A stretch of DNA of 64,000 bases from Symbiodinium natans (lineage: Eukaryota; Sar; Dinophyceae; Suessiales; Symbiodiniaceae), in the NCBI GenBank assembly GCA_905221605.1, contig CAJNDS010002579.1:1-64000 (forward strand), written 5' to 3'. Positions 1 through 12,030 of this stretch are shown piece after piece. The position numbers and the translations under genes are program-made. Position 1 is the first letter of the stretch. Each line of letters opens with the position of its first letter. The notes under the pieces were generated by a model. That model saw only the letters and a list, made by a program, of their open reading frames with translations. It did no database searches and was not told the origin of the DNA.

Positions 1-762
1 TTAAAAGCCCTTCCTTTTTCTCTTCTTTTTATTGGGCTTTTAAGGGGACCGCTGTGAGGATATGATTGTAAGGGAGAGAAAGAAGAGAGCGACCGAACGA
101 ATCATATGCTTACTGCGTGCGCGATTAAAAAGACTAATAAAAGGAGAAAAGAAAAAGGAAAAGGGCGCACGCATTCGCTTACTTCGTGCACTCATTTGTG
201 CTTTTATTATTATACGGGCGAACTAGCGAGCCGAATGAACGTATTATATGCTCGCGAACTAGCCCGTGTTACGTTCATAATATTCATACGGGCTTCACGC
301 TTCACTCACTGCGTTCACTCATTGTAAGCCCGTATTAATATTAGTATGAACGTAACCACCAGTGAACGAAGTGATCCAAAAGCCCCCTGTAATACTATAA
401 TTGGGGCTTTTGATCACTAAGTTCACACACTACGTTCTTTCTCCCCTTTAATCATTAATAGTATTATTACGGGCAAAGAATGCGCGCCGTAATAATAATA
501 TTAATCATTAAAGGGCCTATATTAATATTACGAAGTGAAGCGTGCATTCTTTACCTTCACTTCGTACTATTAATATAGGGGCTATAAGTGAATAAGTGAA
601 CGAAGTAAACGCATTCACGGACGGATTCTAGGGCAGAGTCAGTAGTTCTTGGACTGGAACCGCCGGGCAGTTAAGGTGTCCTGAGATTGATGGTGTACGA
701 AAGGAAAAGTAAAGGTTAACCGCTCTCTCCCTGTCACCTAACCTCTATCTCCTAGTATTAAT

Positions 763-1025
763 AACCTCTATCACCAGGCCATATTAACCTCTATCGCTAG
801 CTCCTGTTAATGGTTGATCTGGGGCTGAGTCTTAATGTCTTGAGTTACTAACCGGCTTAGAGACCAGTCCAACCGCAGCACCCATCACACCTATTGACCC
901 ATCCCAACCTTTAAGACAGCACCCATCACACCTTGAGACCCTGTTAACGCCTGGTCTGGATAACACTCGTCTTTTCATGAGTCTTACCGCTGGAGCTGGA
1001 ACTAGATGCATGAGTTTTCTGTCTT
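763..1025 (+). repeat. Direct repeat copy 1, more GC-balanced
   Basis: Two blocks, 763-840 and about 920-1022, recur almost unchanged at 7205-7282 and 7318-7420. Unlike the surrounding hairpin DNA they have balanced composition and few GC-capped palindromes. This makes them candidates for conserved non-coding RNA pieces such as fragmented mitochondrial rRNA. The motif TCTGGGGCTGAG is loosely like a conserved LSU rRNA domain V motif, but I cannot confirm it. Confidence 0.6.
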
Positions 1026-1277
1026 CATCTCCAAGTCTAGGGTCTTTTCCCCATTATTATAATACGGGCTTTAAATGCGCGAGCTTATTTAATGTACGCC
1101 CGTAATATAATAATAGGGGCAAAGAGCTCCAAGACCCGGGTATTATGGTGTAGTTCTAATATTAATACGCCCTTATAAGGACTGAAGGGACGCATGAAGG
1201 GCGTAGTAATATTATGAACGAAAGATGCGCACGAAACAAAATCATATGTGCGCACACAACACTCTTTTACTTTATAT

Positions 1278-1313
1278 CCCGGGCGTCTATTTAGTACTTA
1301 TTATGTGCCCGGG
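1278..1313. repeat. GC-capped hairpin (representative)
   Basis: The arms CCCGGGC and GCCCGGG enclose an AT-rich loop of about 22 bases, directly after TATAT. This is one of dozens of similar small palindromes between 1 and 11900. Confidence 0.7.
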
Positions 1314-2312
1314 ACATGAATATAATAGTATTATTCTACGGGCTTTTATTAGGCCCGTAACACTCTTTTTCTTCGTTATTCATTCACTTCCCTTTATCTC
1401 TTCACTCTGTTCTCTATTCATGCGTCGTGTTCGCTGGCTCACTTACTCCTTATAATAGAGAACGTGAAGAGAACATGTGAAGTGAATTACAAACGAATGC
1501 AATGAGTGCGTGAATTAACTGAACATGTGAACGAAATGAGCGTACGAAATGTGCGGCATAATAGTAGTAAGTTTTAATTGGCCGCACGCATGTACGCTAC
1601 AATAATACTAAAAGACTGTATAATTTTAATATAAAATATAAGGACGTAAGGACGCATGATTTTATTATTAAAATTCAGGCTTTTAACGGGCTAGTTCGCG
1701 TGCATACTATTTTTACTTTGTGGCTCGCTCGTTCGCCCGTAATGACAGTATATTTTAACGAGAGAACGAAGTGAACATATGAATTACAATGAGGCACGAA
1801 GCGTGAATTCATGTGTGAACGAGTGAGCGGTTCATGCGTGCGCTCCCTCACACACACGCCCCTTTAATAATAATAAAAGCCCGCGCGTTTCCTTGCGTCT
1901 TTATTATTATTATGTAGGGGCTTATAGTGTGTGGAGAGAATCCTAAAGGTAACAAAGAATCCTGGTAATCGAGGGAGATGTCGTAAGTTGTCTTTATGAG
2001 ATTGGTTTACACGGGCTAGTTATTATTATGTAGACGCCCGTGTGCACCCTTAATAGAATGAGAGAAAAGGGCGTGAATATAATAAACTAATAACCGCCCG
2101 TAATAATAAGCTAATGAACACAGTGAGTGAACTAAATTATAAACTTGTGCATGAATTTAGTGAATGAGCACCAAGACCCGGATGTAGAAACTAAGCGAAA
2201 CCAACCATTACCAACAGACCTGGAAAAGCCACATGAATGAGACCCCTTTGAACAAGAGCCAAGATTCAATGGATGGTTGCGTTCTCTTCACGTACTATAA
2301 TACTATTATCTT

Positions 2313-3625
2313 CATATTATCCCGGGGGCGCATTATTAGTATTATTATTGCCCCCGTACTACGTTCGCATAATTCATGCGCTTCATGCGTTCCCTTATAA
2401 GCGCATTCATTATGTTCTCTTCGTAGTACTAATAAGGGACGCAAGAAAGGACGCTTTCTAAGGACCGGCCCAGCGAAGAGAACTCAATTTTTGTATTATA
2501 AGGGCGTACATTTCGCGAGCCAAAAGTAAAATAGTAAAACGGCTCGCATTTCGTACGCACATTATATTTTCTCCTCTTACTTCGTTCGTAATTTAATCAT
2601 AAAATCGCGCATTCACTTCGTTTCTTTGCATTTTATATTAAATTATTCACTTCGTAGTTATATCACTTGGTAAATCTACTGGTGATGGTACTACTGCCTG
2701 GGCAATAGGATAATAGTACGAAGTGAATACAATGAAGTGAATTATAAGTGAAGCGCATGAATTCACTGAATGTATGAACGTAACAAAGAACGTAGTGCGT
2801 GCTCTCTGTTCTTGTATTCTTACCGCACGCTATAATATAATAATGTACGCAAAAAGCCCCTTAAAAATACTAAATTACAAACTTGTGCGTGAATTTAGTA
2901 TATTTAATGTGGGCGTTTTGCACGGGCTAGTAAATTTAATAATAAAATCGCGCGTTCTTTCACGCCTTGCATTTTATTTATTAAATTAGCCCGTTAATAA
3001 TATTATATTGTATGTGCTGCAAAAGACCCACTAAATCTACTGTATTTCGCTGGGTCTTTTAGCGAGCACCAGGACACAGCTTATGATTGAGGATTTTTCC
3101 AGTAGAAATCTCTTGTTTACTTCGTTCTTCTATTTCATTGTCATTCATGCTTCGTTCACACGTTCACTCATTATAATGCCAATTAAATAGAATGAACGCC
3201 CGTGAACAATAGGATGAAGATAATAATACGGGCGGTTTTTATCTCTCATTTCGCCCGTTGTGTTCTCTTCATTCATGCGGCCGTACAAAAATTCTATTTG
3301 GCCGCTCATTTTGCTCACTGCGTTCATGCGATAAAAGCCCAATGAAAGAAGAACGGGGCTTTTATCTTATTCACTTCGTTCTCCCTTATAATCCTATTAT
3401 TCTATTCACGCGGGCTTATTAAAAGACGCACGAATGCATTTGTTCACGTTGTTCACGCATTTATCGTGCGGTTACAGAAGCCCGCGGTAATACTATGAAT
3501 GAAGGTTTACCGGGTGGTGAGGGTGGTTTCGTTCACTTTATTCATTGCGGCTTTCATTCTTCTCTTCGTTCATTATAAAGCCGCATGAATAAAAGAACGC
3601 ACCCTTGACAGACAGAAGACTCATG
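2313..3625 (+). repeat. Left arm of 1.3-kb inverted repeat
   Basis: This stretch is nearly identical to the reverse complement of 7407-8719: paired positions sum to 11032 throughout. Only scattered substitutions and small differences separate the arms, so the duplication is recent or kept uniform by gene conversion. The short open frames in it are the same in both arms and look like hairpin sequence rather than genes. Confidence 0.9.
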
Positions 3626-4237
3626 AACTATAGAACTTGGTCCAGAGATTCATGGTGGTTCGTGCGTAAGGTAACAACTTACCAAGAACCCGGGATAGAA
3701 GTACGAAGAGAGTTATAGTTCGTGCGTATTATAATGAAGTGAGTGTACGAACGAAGCATGAATACGCACGAAATATAAGGAACGAAGTGAATTCTCTTCG
3801 CGGGGCTTTTTAATTACGTTTTTAACCCGCGGTAATATAATAATACTAATAAAAGGTCATAATATTAATATTAATAGTACTTTTATATTATTATAACACT
3901 ACGTTCGTATTATTCTCTTAATATTGTATGAACGTAGTATATTATAAGTGAAAGTGTGAGCACAGTGCGTGAATTACATTACAAGCGTGCGAACACGTGA
4001 AGAGAATTATTATAGCGCCCTTATTAATACTATGTGGGCGCATTAAGTGAAGAGAATAATAGGGGCCCTTATAATATTAGTACTAAAAGAGCTCTCTTCA
4101 CGTTCACTTCGTTCATAATGTAGTTCACGCACGCCCGTTATAATATAATTCGTGCACAAGTTTACAATTATATTATAGGGGCGTGTAGTTCACTCCATTA
4201 TTCTCTTCACTCACTCTCTTCACTTAATATCTTATAT

Positions 4238-4277
4238 CCCGGGCAGTTTACTTTCTTCTCTTAACTTCTAGCCCGGG
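4238..4277. repeat. GC-capped hairpin (representative)
   Basis: Same design as the hairpin at 1278: CCCGGGC and GCCCGGG arms around an AT-rich loop, preceded by TTATAT. The loop differs, so the cap rather than the loop is conserved. Confidence 0.7.
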
Positions 4278-7204
4278 TAAACGAATTGAATGGGTTTTTA
4301 GGGGATTTGTAATATAAACCAATGAACGAATACAAGAAATGAATACAATTTTAATACAAGCGAATACAAATGCACTTACAATATTATACGGGCGAATGAA
4401 TTTATAAGTGCACACCTTGGGATCTTCTGGACCACTTAATAATACTGAAAGACCGTAACAAATGCAGGAAATCTATTGTTTCGGGGGTTCCAAGGGCGCA
4501 CTAATAATAAAATACTATATGAATTGAGTACGAAGATATGAATGTAGCGGCCACTTTCTAGTAGATTTTAAATAGGCCGCAATATTAGTATTATTATTCA
4601 CTCCTTTGTGCGTTTTCTTGTTGCGTACGCGTGAACTTATAAAATAAAGGTGTTATCTTATGATATCTTCATAATATTATTATTGGTGAAGTGAATTAGC
4701 AACTAGACCACTAATAAAATACTATTAAATGCATGACAGGCGAAGTGAATACGAAAATCTTAATTGCATGTGTCATTCATTTTATAACCGCGGGCGAAAG
4801 AAATAAAAACGAAATAATGTGTGCCCGCGAGTATAATTAGTGTGTGAGCGCCGGAATGATCATAATGACACACGCACGCTATTATTATTCTATTCTTTTC
4901 TGGTGATTAACGCGTGTTAAAAGATGCGAAGTGAGTACAGTGAGACACGATAATAATGCGAAATGGAATGAAGTGCGTGAGCTGCATTAATACGCTTATT
5001 GCATGCGTTCGCCTATTTAATTCATGCGTGAGCGAAACGAACGCATGACATCCATGAAGTGAACATAAACCCCCAAATGACCGTAACATAATAATACTAA
5101 TACTGAAGGGGATGAAATTATATTAAAAATGAATTCCTTTCCAAATTAATATTGGATTTCTACATTAATAAAATATGGTCTTTTTCCTAGTTTATTTCAC
5201 TAATTAATGCGCTAATATACTAATAGAGAACATACGATATTATATTACAAGCGCGCTAAGTGAATAAAAGTAGAGAACGCACTTATTATATTATAAATCC
5301 CCTGTCATTCTCTTCGTTCATTCTGTAGTAAATCTCATAATGACACCCGCGGATAAAAGTGAACAAGGTAACAACAACATGACTGGCGAATGGAATGAAT
5401 TTTAAGGTGTCCAAAAGGGCGTTATCTCTGGCTCTTTCTATAGGACCTTTTCATCCAAAAGGGCGTTAACAGATGATTCGTGCATTTAAACGAGCTAGCG
5501 AATACGGGGGCTTCGTGAACAAATACGCGAATTAAAGGGGCATTTCTTGAATTCCAAAATCTCACATTAAAACGCCCTTATAATTACATTGCATTTTACC
5601 TACAGCTTTTAATATAATAATTCACGATCTTACTCATTAAGTGAACAAAGGTGTGAATGATGCACGCAGTAAAAACCCAATAAAATAATATTATGCGTGC
5701 ACACAGGATTATAAACTTGTATTATTATAACGAAGTGAACAAGGACACAAAATATGAATGGTGTACGCACTTCATTCCTAACTTTCCAAAAGACTTTTAA
5801 GGGGCTTTTTGTAGGCGAACAAAGGAGTGAATCTCTTAATAAATCCAGTATAACTTCGTTCCTTTAATCCTTTAGTTCGTTCTCTCGTTTCTCTCGTTTG
5901 CAATTAAATTATAACGAAGTGAAAACAGAATGAAATTAATGCGTGAGCGCTCTTTTAATATTAAATTCGTAAGTTATAGAATTACAAGTGAACAAATATA
6001 ATATAAAGAGCGCACGCATGACATTAAGGTTTCACTGCGTTCATAATATAATACTACGGCCCGTGCGTTAACTTACTGCCTTCGTATTAATATTATTCAC
6101 TCCGTTTAATTTATATCCGCGGGTGTACAATATTATTACGAACTAGCCCCGCGGTGAAACAAAATAAGAAAATGAAAGTGACGCGTGCGTTTTAGTATAT
6201 TTTAGTGAGCACGCGTGAACGGTTAACAGGCTTATAGTGATGAAAGGGGAATACTGTGAGAGAGGAAGACACAAAGCCTTTTACACGGTTAACCTGGCAT
6301 GCGATTCCAAGGGTGTGAACGTATGGGCGAATATAATACAAGCGCCCCTATAATATACTAATTTATAAACTAGTGCGAAAATAGTATATATAGACGGCGG
6401 CGTATATAATTCGCCCATGTGTTCACGCTTTTTCTCTTCTTTTCCCCATTATTGCGTTAATTAGTATTAATGCGCGCGTAAACTTGCCATTTAATACTAC
6501 TATAAAAGCAATAATGAGTGAAAAGATAAGAGAAAAGCACCCAGACGCAGAGGTAATGACTGAACGGGGGAACGAATGAGGGAGATGAAAAGGGCCCCTC
6601 TAAAGGACTTATTATTTGGCCCTTTTCACCCTCATTCTCCCATCCTGGCTGTTACCTTCACGACTCAACAGATTAACTCCTAGAGACAGAGGTTAGGGGG
6701 TCAAGGTGGGATCACTACAGGGACCGTTCTAATGTCTAGAGGAGGGCCCCAACCTCGGTCGTCGTAGCATGAAAACGCAACCATATAATAGTATAGCGTG
6801 CGTCCCTACCTATTAATATTATAATGGGTGCTCTTCAGGACGGACTCCCTCAACATCCACCCGTACGGGTTCATGCCCATATTAAATGTACGAAAAGGGC
6901 AATGGAAAAATTTTTAACTTGGCCTTTTAGTATATTTAATATGGGCCCCTTTCACTCTTTATAAAGCCAATATTATAATCATTACGGCGCGCGTGAACTT
7001 GCCCGTAATTTAATATTGGATTTCTAAAGATTGAAACCTTCATGAACGACTCTGGGGGAAAAACGCCCATTAAAACATATTAAATTCATGCGTGCCTTAT
7101 AATTTAATATATTTTAATAGGGTTTTTCGTGGAGTCGCGAGTGAAGGGTGAAATGACCGCCCGGGCTCTTGACTCTGAAGCTCTATCTCTAGCTCTAACC
7201 AATC

Positions 7205-7422
7205 AACCTCTATCACCAGGCCATATTAACCTCTATCTCTAGCTCCTGTTAATGGTTGATCTGGGGCTGAGTCTTAATGTCTAGACAGAATATCCCCTTT
7301 AAGACTAGGAATTAGTTCACCCATCACACCTTGAGACCCTGTTAACGCCTGGTCTGGATAACACTCGTCTTTTCATGAGTCTTACCGCTGGAGCTGGAAC
7401 TAGATGCATGAGTCTTCTGTCT
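7205..7422 (+). repeat. Direct repeat copy 2
   Basis: Second copy of the two blocks at 763-1025, in the same orientation, with a shorter spacer between them. It runs into the right arm of the large inverted repeat, so this junction probably marks a recombination point. Confidence 0.6.
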
Positions 7423-8719
7423 GTCAAGGGTGCGTTCTTTTATTCATGCGGCTTTATAATGAACGAAGAGAAGCATGAAAGCCGCAATGAATAAAGTGAA
7501 CGAAACCACCCTCACCACCCGGTAAACTTTCATTCATAGTATTACCGCGGGCTTCTGTAACCGCACGATAAATGCGTGAACAACGTGAACAAATGCATGC
7601 GTGCGTCTTTTAATAAGCCCGCGTGAGTAGAATAATAGGATTATAAGGGAGAACGAAGTGAATAAGATAAAAGCCCCGTTCTTCTTTCATTGGGCTTTTA
7701 TCGCATGAACGCAGTGAGCAAAATGAGCGGCCAAATAGAATTTTTGTACGGCCGAATGAACGAAGAGAACACAACGGGCGAAATGAGAGATAAAAACCGC
7801 CCGTATTATTATCTTCATCCTATTGTTCACGGGCGTTCATTCTATTTAATTGGCATTATAATGAGTGAACGTGTGAACGAAGCATGAATGACAATGAAAT
7901 AGAAGAACGAAGTAAACAAGAGATTTCTACTGGAAAAATCCTCAATCATAAGCTGTGTCCTGGTGCTCGCTAAACGACCCAGCGAAATACAGTAGTTTTA
8001 GTGGGTCTTTTGCAGCACATACAATATAATATTATTAACGGGCTAATTTAATAAATAAAATGCAAGGCGTGAAAGAACGCGCGATTTTATTATTAAATTT
8101 ACTAGCCAGTGCAAAACGCCCACATTAAATATACTAAATTCACGCACAAGTTTGTAATTTAGTATTTTTAAGGGGCTTTTTGCGTACATTATTATATTAT
8201 AGCGTGCGGTAAGAAGACAAGAACAGAGAGCACGCACTACGTTCTTTATTACGTTCATACATTCAGTGAATTCATGCGCTTCACTTATAATTCACTTCAT
8301 TGTATTCACTTCGTACTATTATCCTATTGCCCGGGCAGTAGTACCATCACCAGTAGATTTACTAAGTGATATAACTACGAAGTGAATAATTTAATATAAA
8401 ATGCAAAGAAACGAAGTGAATGCGCGATTTTATGATTAAATTACGAACGAAGTAAGAAGAGGAAATATAATGTGCGTACGAAATGCGAGCCGTTTTACTA
8501 TTTTACTTTTGGCTCGCGAAATGTACGCCCTTATAATACAAAAATTGAGTTCTCTTCGCTGGGCCGGTCCTTAGAAAGCGTCCTTTCCTGCGTCCCTTAT
8601 TAGTACTACGAAGAGAACATAATGAATTCGCTTATAAGGGAACGCATGAAGCGCATGAATTATGCGAACGTAGTACGGGGGCAATAATAATACTAATAAT
8701 GCGCCCCCGGGATAATATG
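7407..8719 (-). repeat. Right arm of 1.3-kb inverted repeat
   Basis: Reverse-complement partner of 2313-3625, with a 3.8-kb spacer between the arms. The arm ends abruptly: identity stops after GATAATATG on one side and at a CATGAGTC motif on the other. It abuts the second copy of a direct repeat that also occurs at 763-1025. Confidence 0.9.
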
Positions 8720-9154
8720 CTGAGTGTATTGATAGAAGTAAGAACGAAGTGAATAGAATGCGTGCACTTCATGCGTGAATTTAATTACAAATGAAGTGAA
8801 CGCATGTATGAACGAAGTGGGGCGTGAAGTGAAAGCGTGAACTGCATGCGTCATAAATTCCTTACCAATTCACTTTGTTCACTTCACTCATTAAATAGCT
8901 GGTTCAGAGAGTGGTTTCGTTCTCACTCTTTATTATTGTATTCACGCACTCACTGCGTTCATTTGTAATCCAATAAAAAGAGTGCGTGAGAACTACACCA
9001 TTAGTATTATAGTATTAATATTGCCCGGAGGCCTCTTTAAACGTACTATATTATGCCCCCGGTAAACATTATATTAAAAGTGAAGAGAAAGAGGGAACAA
9101 GATTATAAGTGCACGAAGTAAGCGCATGAATCTTGCGAGCGAATGAACGGAACG

Positions 9155-9271
9155 AAGTGAGAGATAAAAGACTAGAAAGATAAATAACCATAAGATATCA
9201 AGAAAATGCCAATAAAAAAGTTGTAGATTATAAAATTTATGAATTTCCAATATTCTAAAGTTTAGAAAGGT
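9155..9271 (-). CDS. cox3: Cytochrome c oxidase subunit 3, C-terminal fragment
   Basis: The minus strand encodes a stretch containing FYWHFLDILWLFIFLVFYL. This is the last transmembrane helix of COX3, a membrane subunit of mitochondrial complex IV; the YWHF.D..WLF pattern is a family hallmark. Only about 38 codons are present, against roughly 260 in a full COX3. The frame runs on at both ends into hairpin-type sequence unlike COX3, so the boundaries are those of a gene fragment. No stop codon follows the conserved part. This agrees with the known lack of encoded stop codons in dinoflagellate cox3, whose transcripts are completed by trans-splicing and polyadenylation. It may be one of the cox3 pieces used in that process, or a non-functional copy. 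The helix motif makes the identity fairly secure; function is not shown. Confidence 0.72.
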
Positions 9272-9608
9272 GTACTTCGTTCTCACCCTATTATTAGATT
9301 CACGCACTTCGTTCACTTTGTTCACTGCATTTGTAATATAATAATAGTGTTTTCTCTTCGTAGTAATTTAGTACTGTTATAGCGGGCTAATTAATAAGTC
9401 CTTTAAAGCCCGCATTAAAAACCCTATTATTACCTTATGAATATATCCCAGGGGTGAATATTAATAATTATTATAATATTACGGGCACGAAATGAGAATA
9501 TTAATATGTGCCCGTTAAATAGTAATAACAGTGTAGTTTATGAGTTTACACGGGCCAATATTCTATTATTAAATGGCCCGTACATATTATGTTCTCTTCT
9601 TAATATAT

Positions 9609-9643
9609 CCCGGGCGCTATAAAATTACTAATAAATGCCCGGG
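9609..9643. repeat. GC-capped hairpin (representative)
   Basis: A third example with CCCGGGC and GCCCGGG arms, preceded by AATATAT, about 340 bp from the cox3 fragment. Confidence 0.7.
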
Positions 9644-11930
9644 TGTGTGAATAATAGAATGAAGTAGTACTAATATGCCCTTTGTTTCACTACTTCGTTC
9701 TATTATTCTATTATTTACACGGGCCAGAAGATAATAAAATATAGGCCCGTTCACCACTTCGTTCATTAAATTCACGCATTTGTGCACTAATTTATATTAC
9801 AAATGCATTCATTTAATACGGGCTAGTTATAATATAATAATTCACGCGTGCCTTGTAATTATTATATTATAAGCCCTTATTATTATATTATTGTTCTCTC
9901 GTTTACTTTACTTTGTTCATGCGTGCACTGCGTTCGCTTGTTCGTTTCACTCGCGCGCTTACTTGTTCACTTACTATTATATTCACGGGCTAGTTATTAA
10001 TAGTAAAATATAGGCCCGTGAACACTAAAACTCCTTTATTATCATGCGGGCGTATTAGTGAATTATATTGTGCCCGCAGTAAAATTCCTTGCATTTTAAT
10101 TGAATTCGTGCGTCACTTCGTTCCTTACAATTAAATTATAATACACTACGTTCTTTCACTAATAATATAATGCCCGGGCAAACCTATAATAAATAAGCCC
10201 GGGGTCTATAATAAAAAGAGTGTTACGTTCACATAATAATTATAATTGCGCGCTTCGTTCACTCATTGCCCATTAAATTATTATTGCTCTCTTCACTCAT
10301 AGTAAATTCTCCTTTGTCTGGTGATTTAATACTAATCCTAAAGGTAACACGGGATGGATGTAAAGGAGAACGTGAAACAAGACCAAGACATTAGGAAAGG
10401 GCCTTTTAGTACGTAATAAATTCTTTTCCTTTTCTTCGTTCACGCATGCGCGAATTTCATGCGTCATTCACAAGTTCACTCCTTATAAATTCACTCATTA
10501 GTTCACTTCGTAGTAATATAATAAAGAGAGCCAGTGAACTATAGGATGAAGATAGTACTATTCCTAATGGTAACACTATGAATGAATATCATGAGTGCGC
10601 CCACTAAATAATAATAAGGGCGCGTAATACTATAATAATATTCTTACCGCCCGGGCAATATAATTAATGAGTACGACCGGGATGATATGAATGTAGTGAA
10701 TGCAATGCACGCGTGAACGGAGTGAATGGTAAAGCCGCATGAACGCAATGAAATGAACTAGATAAAAGCCCTTTTAGTATATTGACTTTCACTACGCTCA
10801 ATCGTGCATTAAATTCATATTATTCGTGCACTTTCTTGAAATCCAATATTAAAATCATGAAGGTGTGAACGAATTAGGCTGTGGGAAAGAGGGCGTGAGC
10901 TGCATTAATTATAAGAACGCCCGTATTTTATTAATGCGTCATGCGTTCTCACATCGCTCCCTTGTTTCCGCGGTGATAATATAATGAATGCATGACGCAT
11001 GAAAACGAGAACTTTTTATTATCACAAACCCTTATTAGTATATTATAATGGGGGCTATAATAAATATAGTGTAAAAGCCCCCTTATTCACTTATTCAATT
11101 CATTAGTAAACGAAATAAGAAGATAATAGAATGAAAGGAGTAAGTGAATTCATGTACTCACTTCGTATAATTATAAAGAGAGTGCAATAAGCGCACGAAT
11201 ATACTTATTGTAAGCGCATGCACGAACGGAGAAAAAGGAGAAAGAAAAAGAGAGCACAATATTTTTATTGCAAATTTCTTGTCTTTTACTTTGTTCTCTT
11301 AATACTTCGTTCACTAATTAATAAAGTTCATGCGATCGCAGGCTCACTTATAACTTCATTAATTGTGCTCACTTCGTATTAATATTAACCGTTCATACAC
11401 TACGTACGTACATTATATTCGTACGGTATTATTCTATTATTTATTAACAGGATTAGTATTATAGTAATAATATGCTTCATATGTTCACTTAAAAGTACTA
11501 TTATTAAGAGAGCATTATTAGTATATTTATTAAGGGGGCTCTCTATCTTTCTTATTATGCCCCCCTAATAGTATTTTATAAGGAATGAAGATAACAATAA
11601 GGGCTTCACTTATATTTTAATTGCAATGAATTCTATTTATCTTCGTGCGTCTTTATTATTATCTTCACTGGAACAGAGTGAATGAATCCTAGACTTGGAG
11701 ATCTCAATGTCATGAAGGGAGCGGCAGTAGTATTATGATAGGGGTGGTTCGTCTGTCCGGTTAATCGCTCCCTTAATGACCTGGAAATGAAAGAGAAAGA
11801 GGACACCAAGAAAGGGGGATTCTAAGGGATTTAATAATAAGTCCTAAGGGTGCATGAAAGGGGCATTTGTGGTTCAGTTCTTGGTTTTCATGTGTCGTTT
11901 CGTTCGCCCCTTTTAATAGTATTCGTGCGA

Positions 11931-12030
11931 NNNNNNNNNNNNNNNNNNNNNNNNNNNNNNNNNNNNNNNNNNNNNNNNNNNNNNNNNNNNNNNNNNNNNN
12001 NNNNNNNNNNNNNNNNNNNNNNNNNNNNNN
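11931..12030. other. Scaffold gap of exactly 100 N
   Basis: One hundred undetermined bases separate the mitochondrial-type segment from repeat-rich sequence of different composition. A round 100 is the usual filler for a gap of unknown size, so the join is an assembly inference. Reading frames that cross it are meaningless. Confidence 0.98.

Larger units (their letters stand above)
1..11930. other. Mitochondrial-type dinoflagellate DNA segment
   Basis: This AT-rich segment differs in composition from everything after the gap. It is packed with short hairpins whose arms end in GC clamps (for example CCCGGGC...GCCCGGG) and with recurring fragments such as GAACGAAGTGAA and its complement. No long reading frame is present. 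The only recognisable coding piece is the cox3 end near 9.2 kb. Dinoflagellate mitochondrial genomes are known to be mostly non-coding, rich in inverted repeats, and to carry fragmented cox1, cob, cox3 and rRNA pieces, which this matches. It could be true organellar DNA wrongly scaffolded to nuclear DNA, or a nuclear insertion. I found no tRNA gene, as expected for these genomes. Apart from the entries listed separately I see no other gene here. Confidence 0.7.

Noticed and set aside
3480-3500. CCCGCGGTAATAC resembling the small-subunit rRNA 530 loop
   Set aside because: The GC part is one arm of a local hairpin (CGCGGGCTT with AAGCCCGCG) of the kind found all over this segment, so the likeness is probably chance.
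5101-5215. AT-rich stretch as a possible cob or cox1 fragment
   Set aside because: All frames are short and none shows a motif of either protein.
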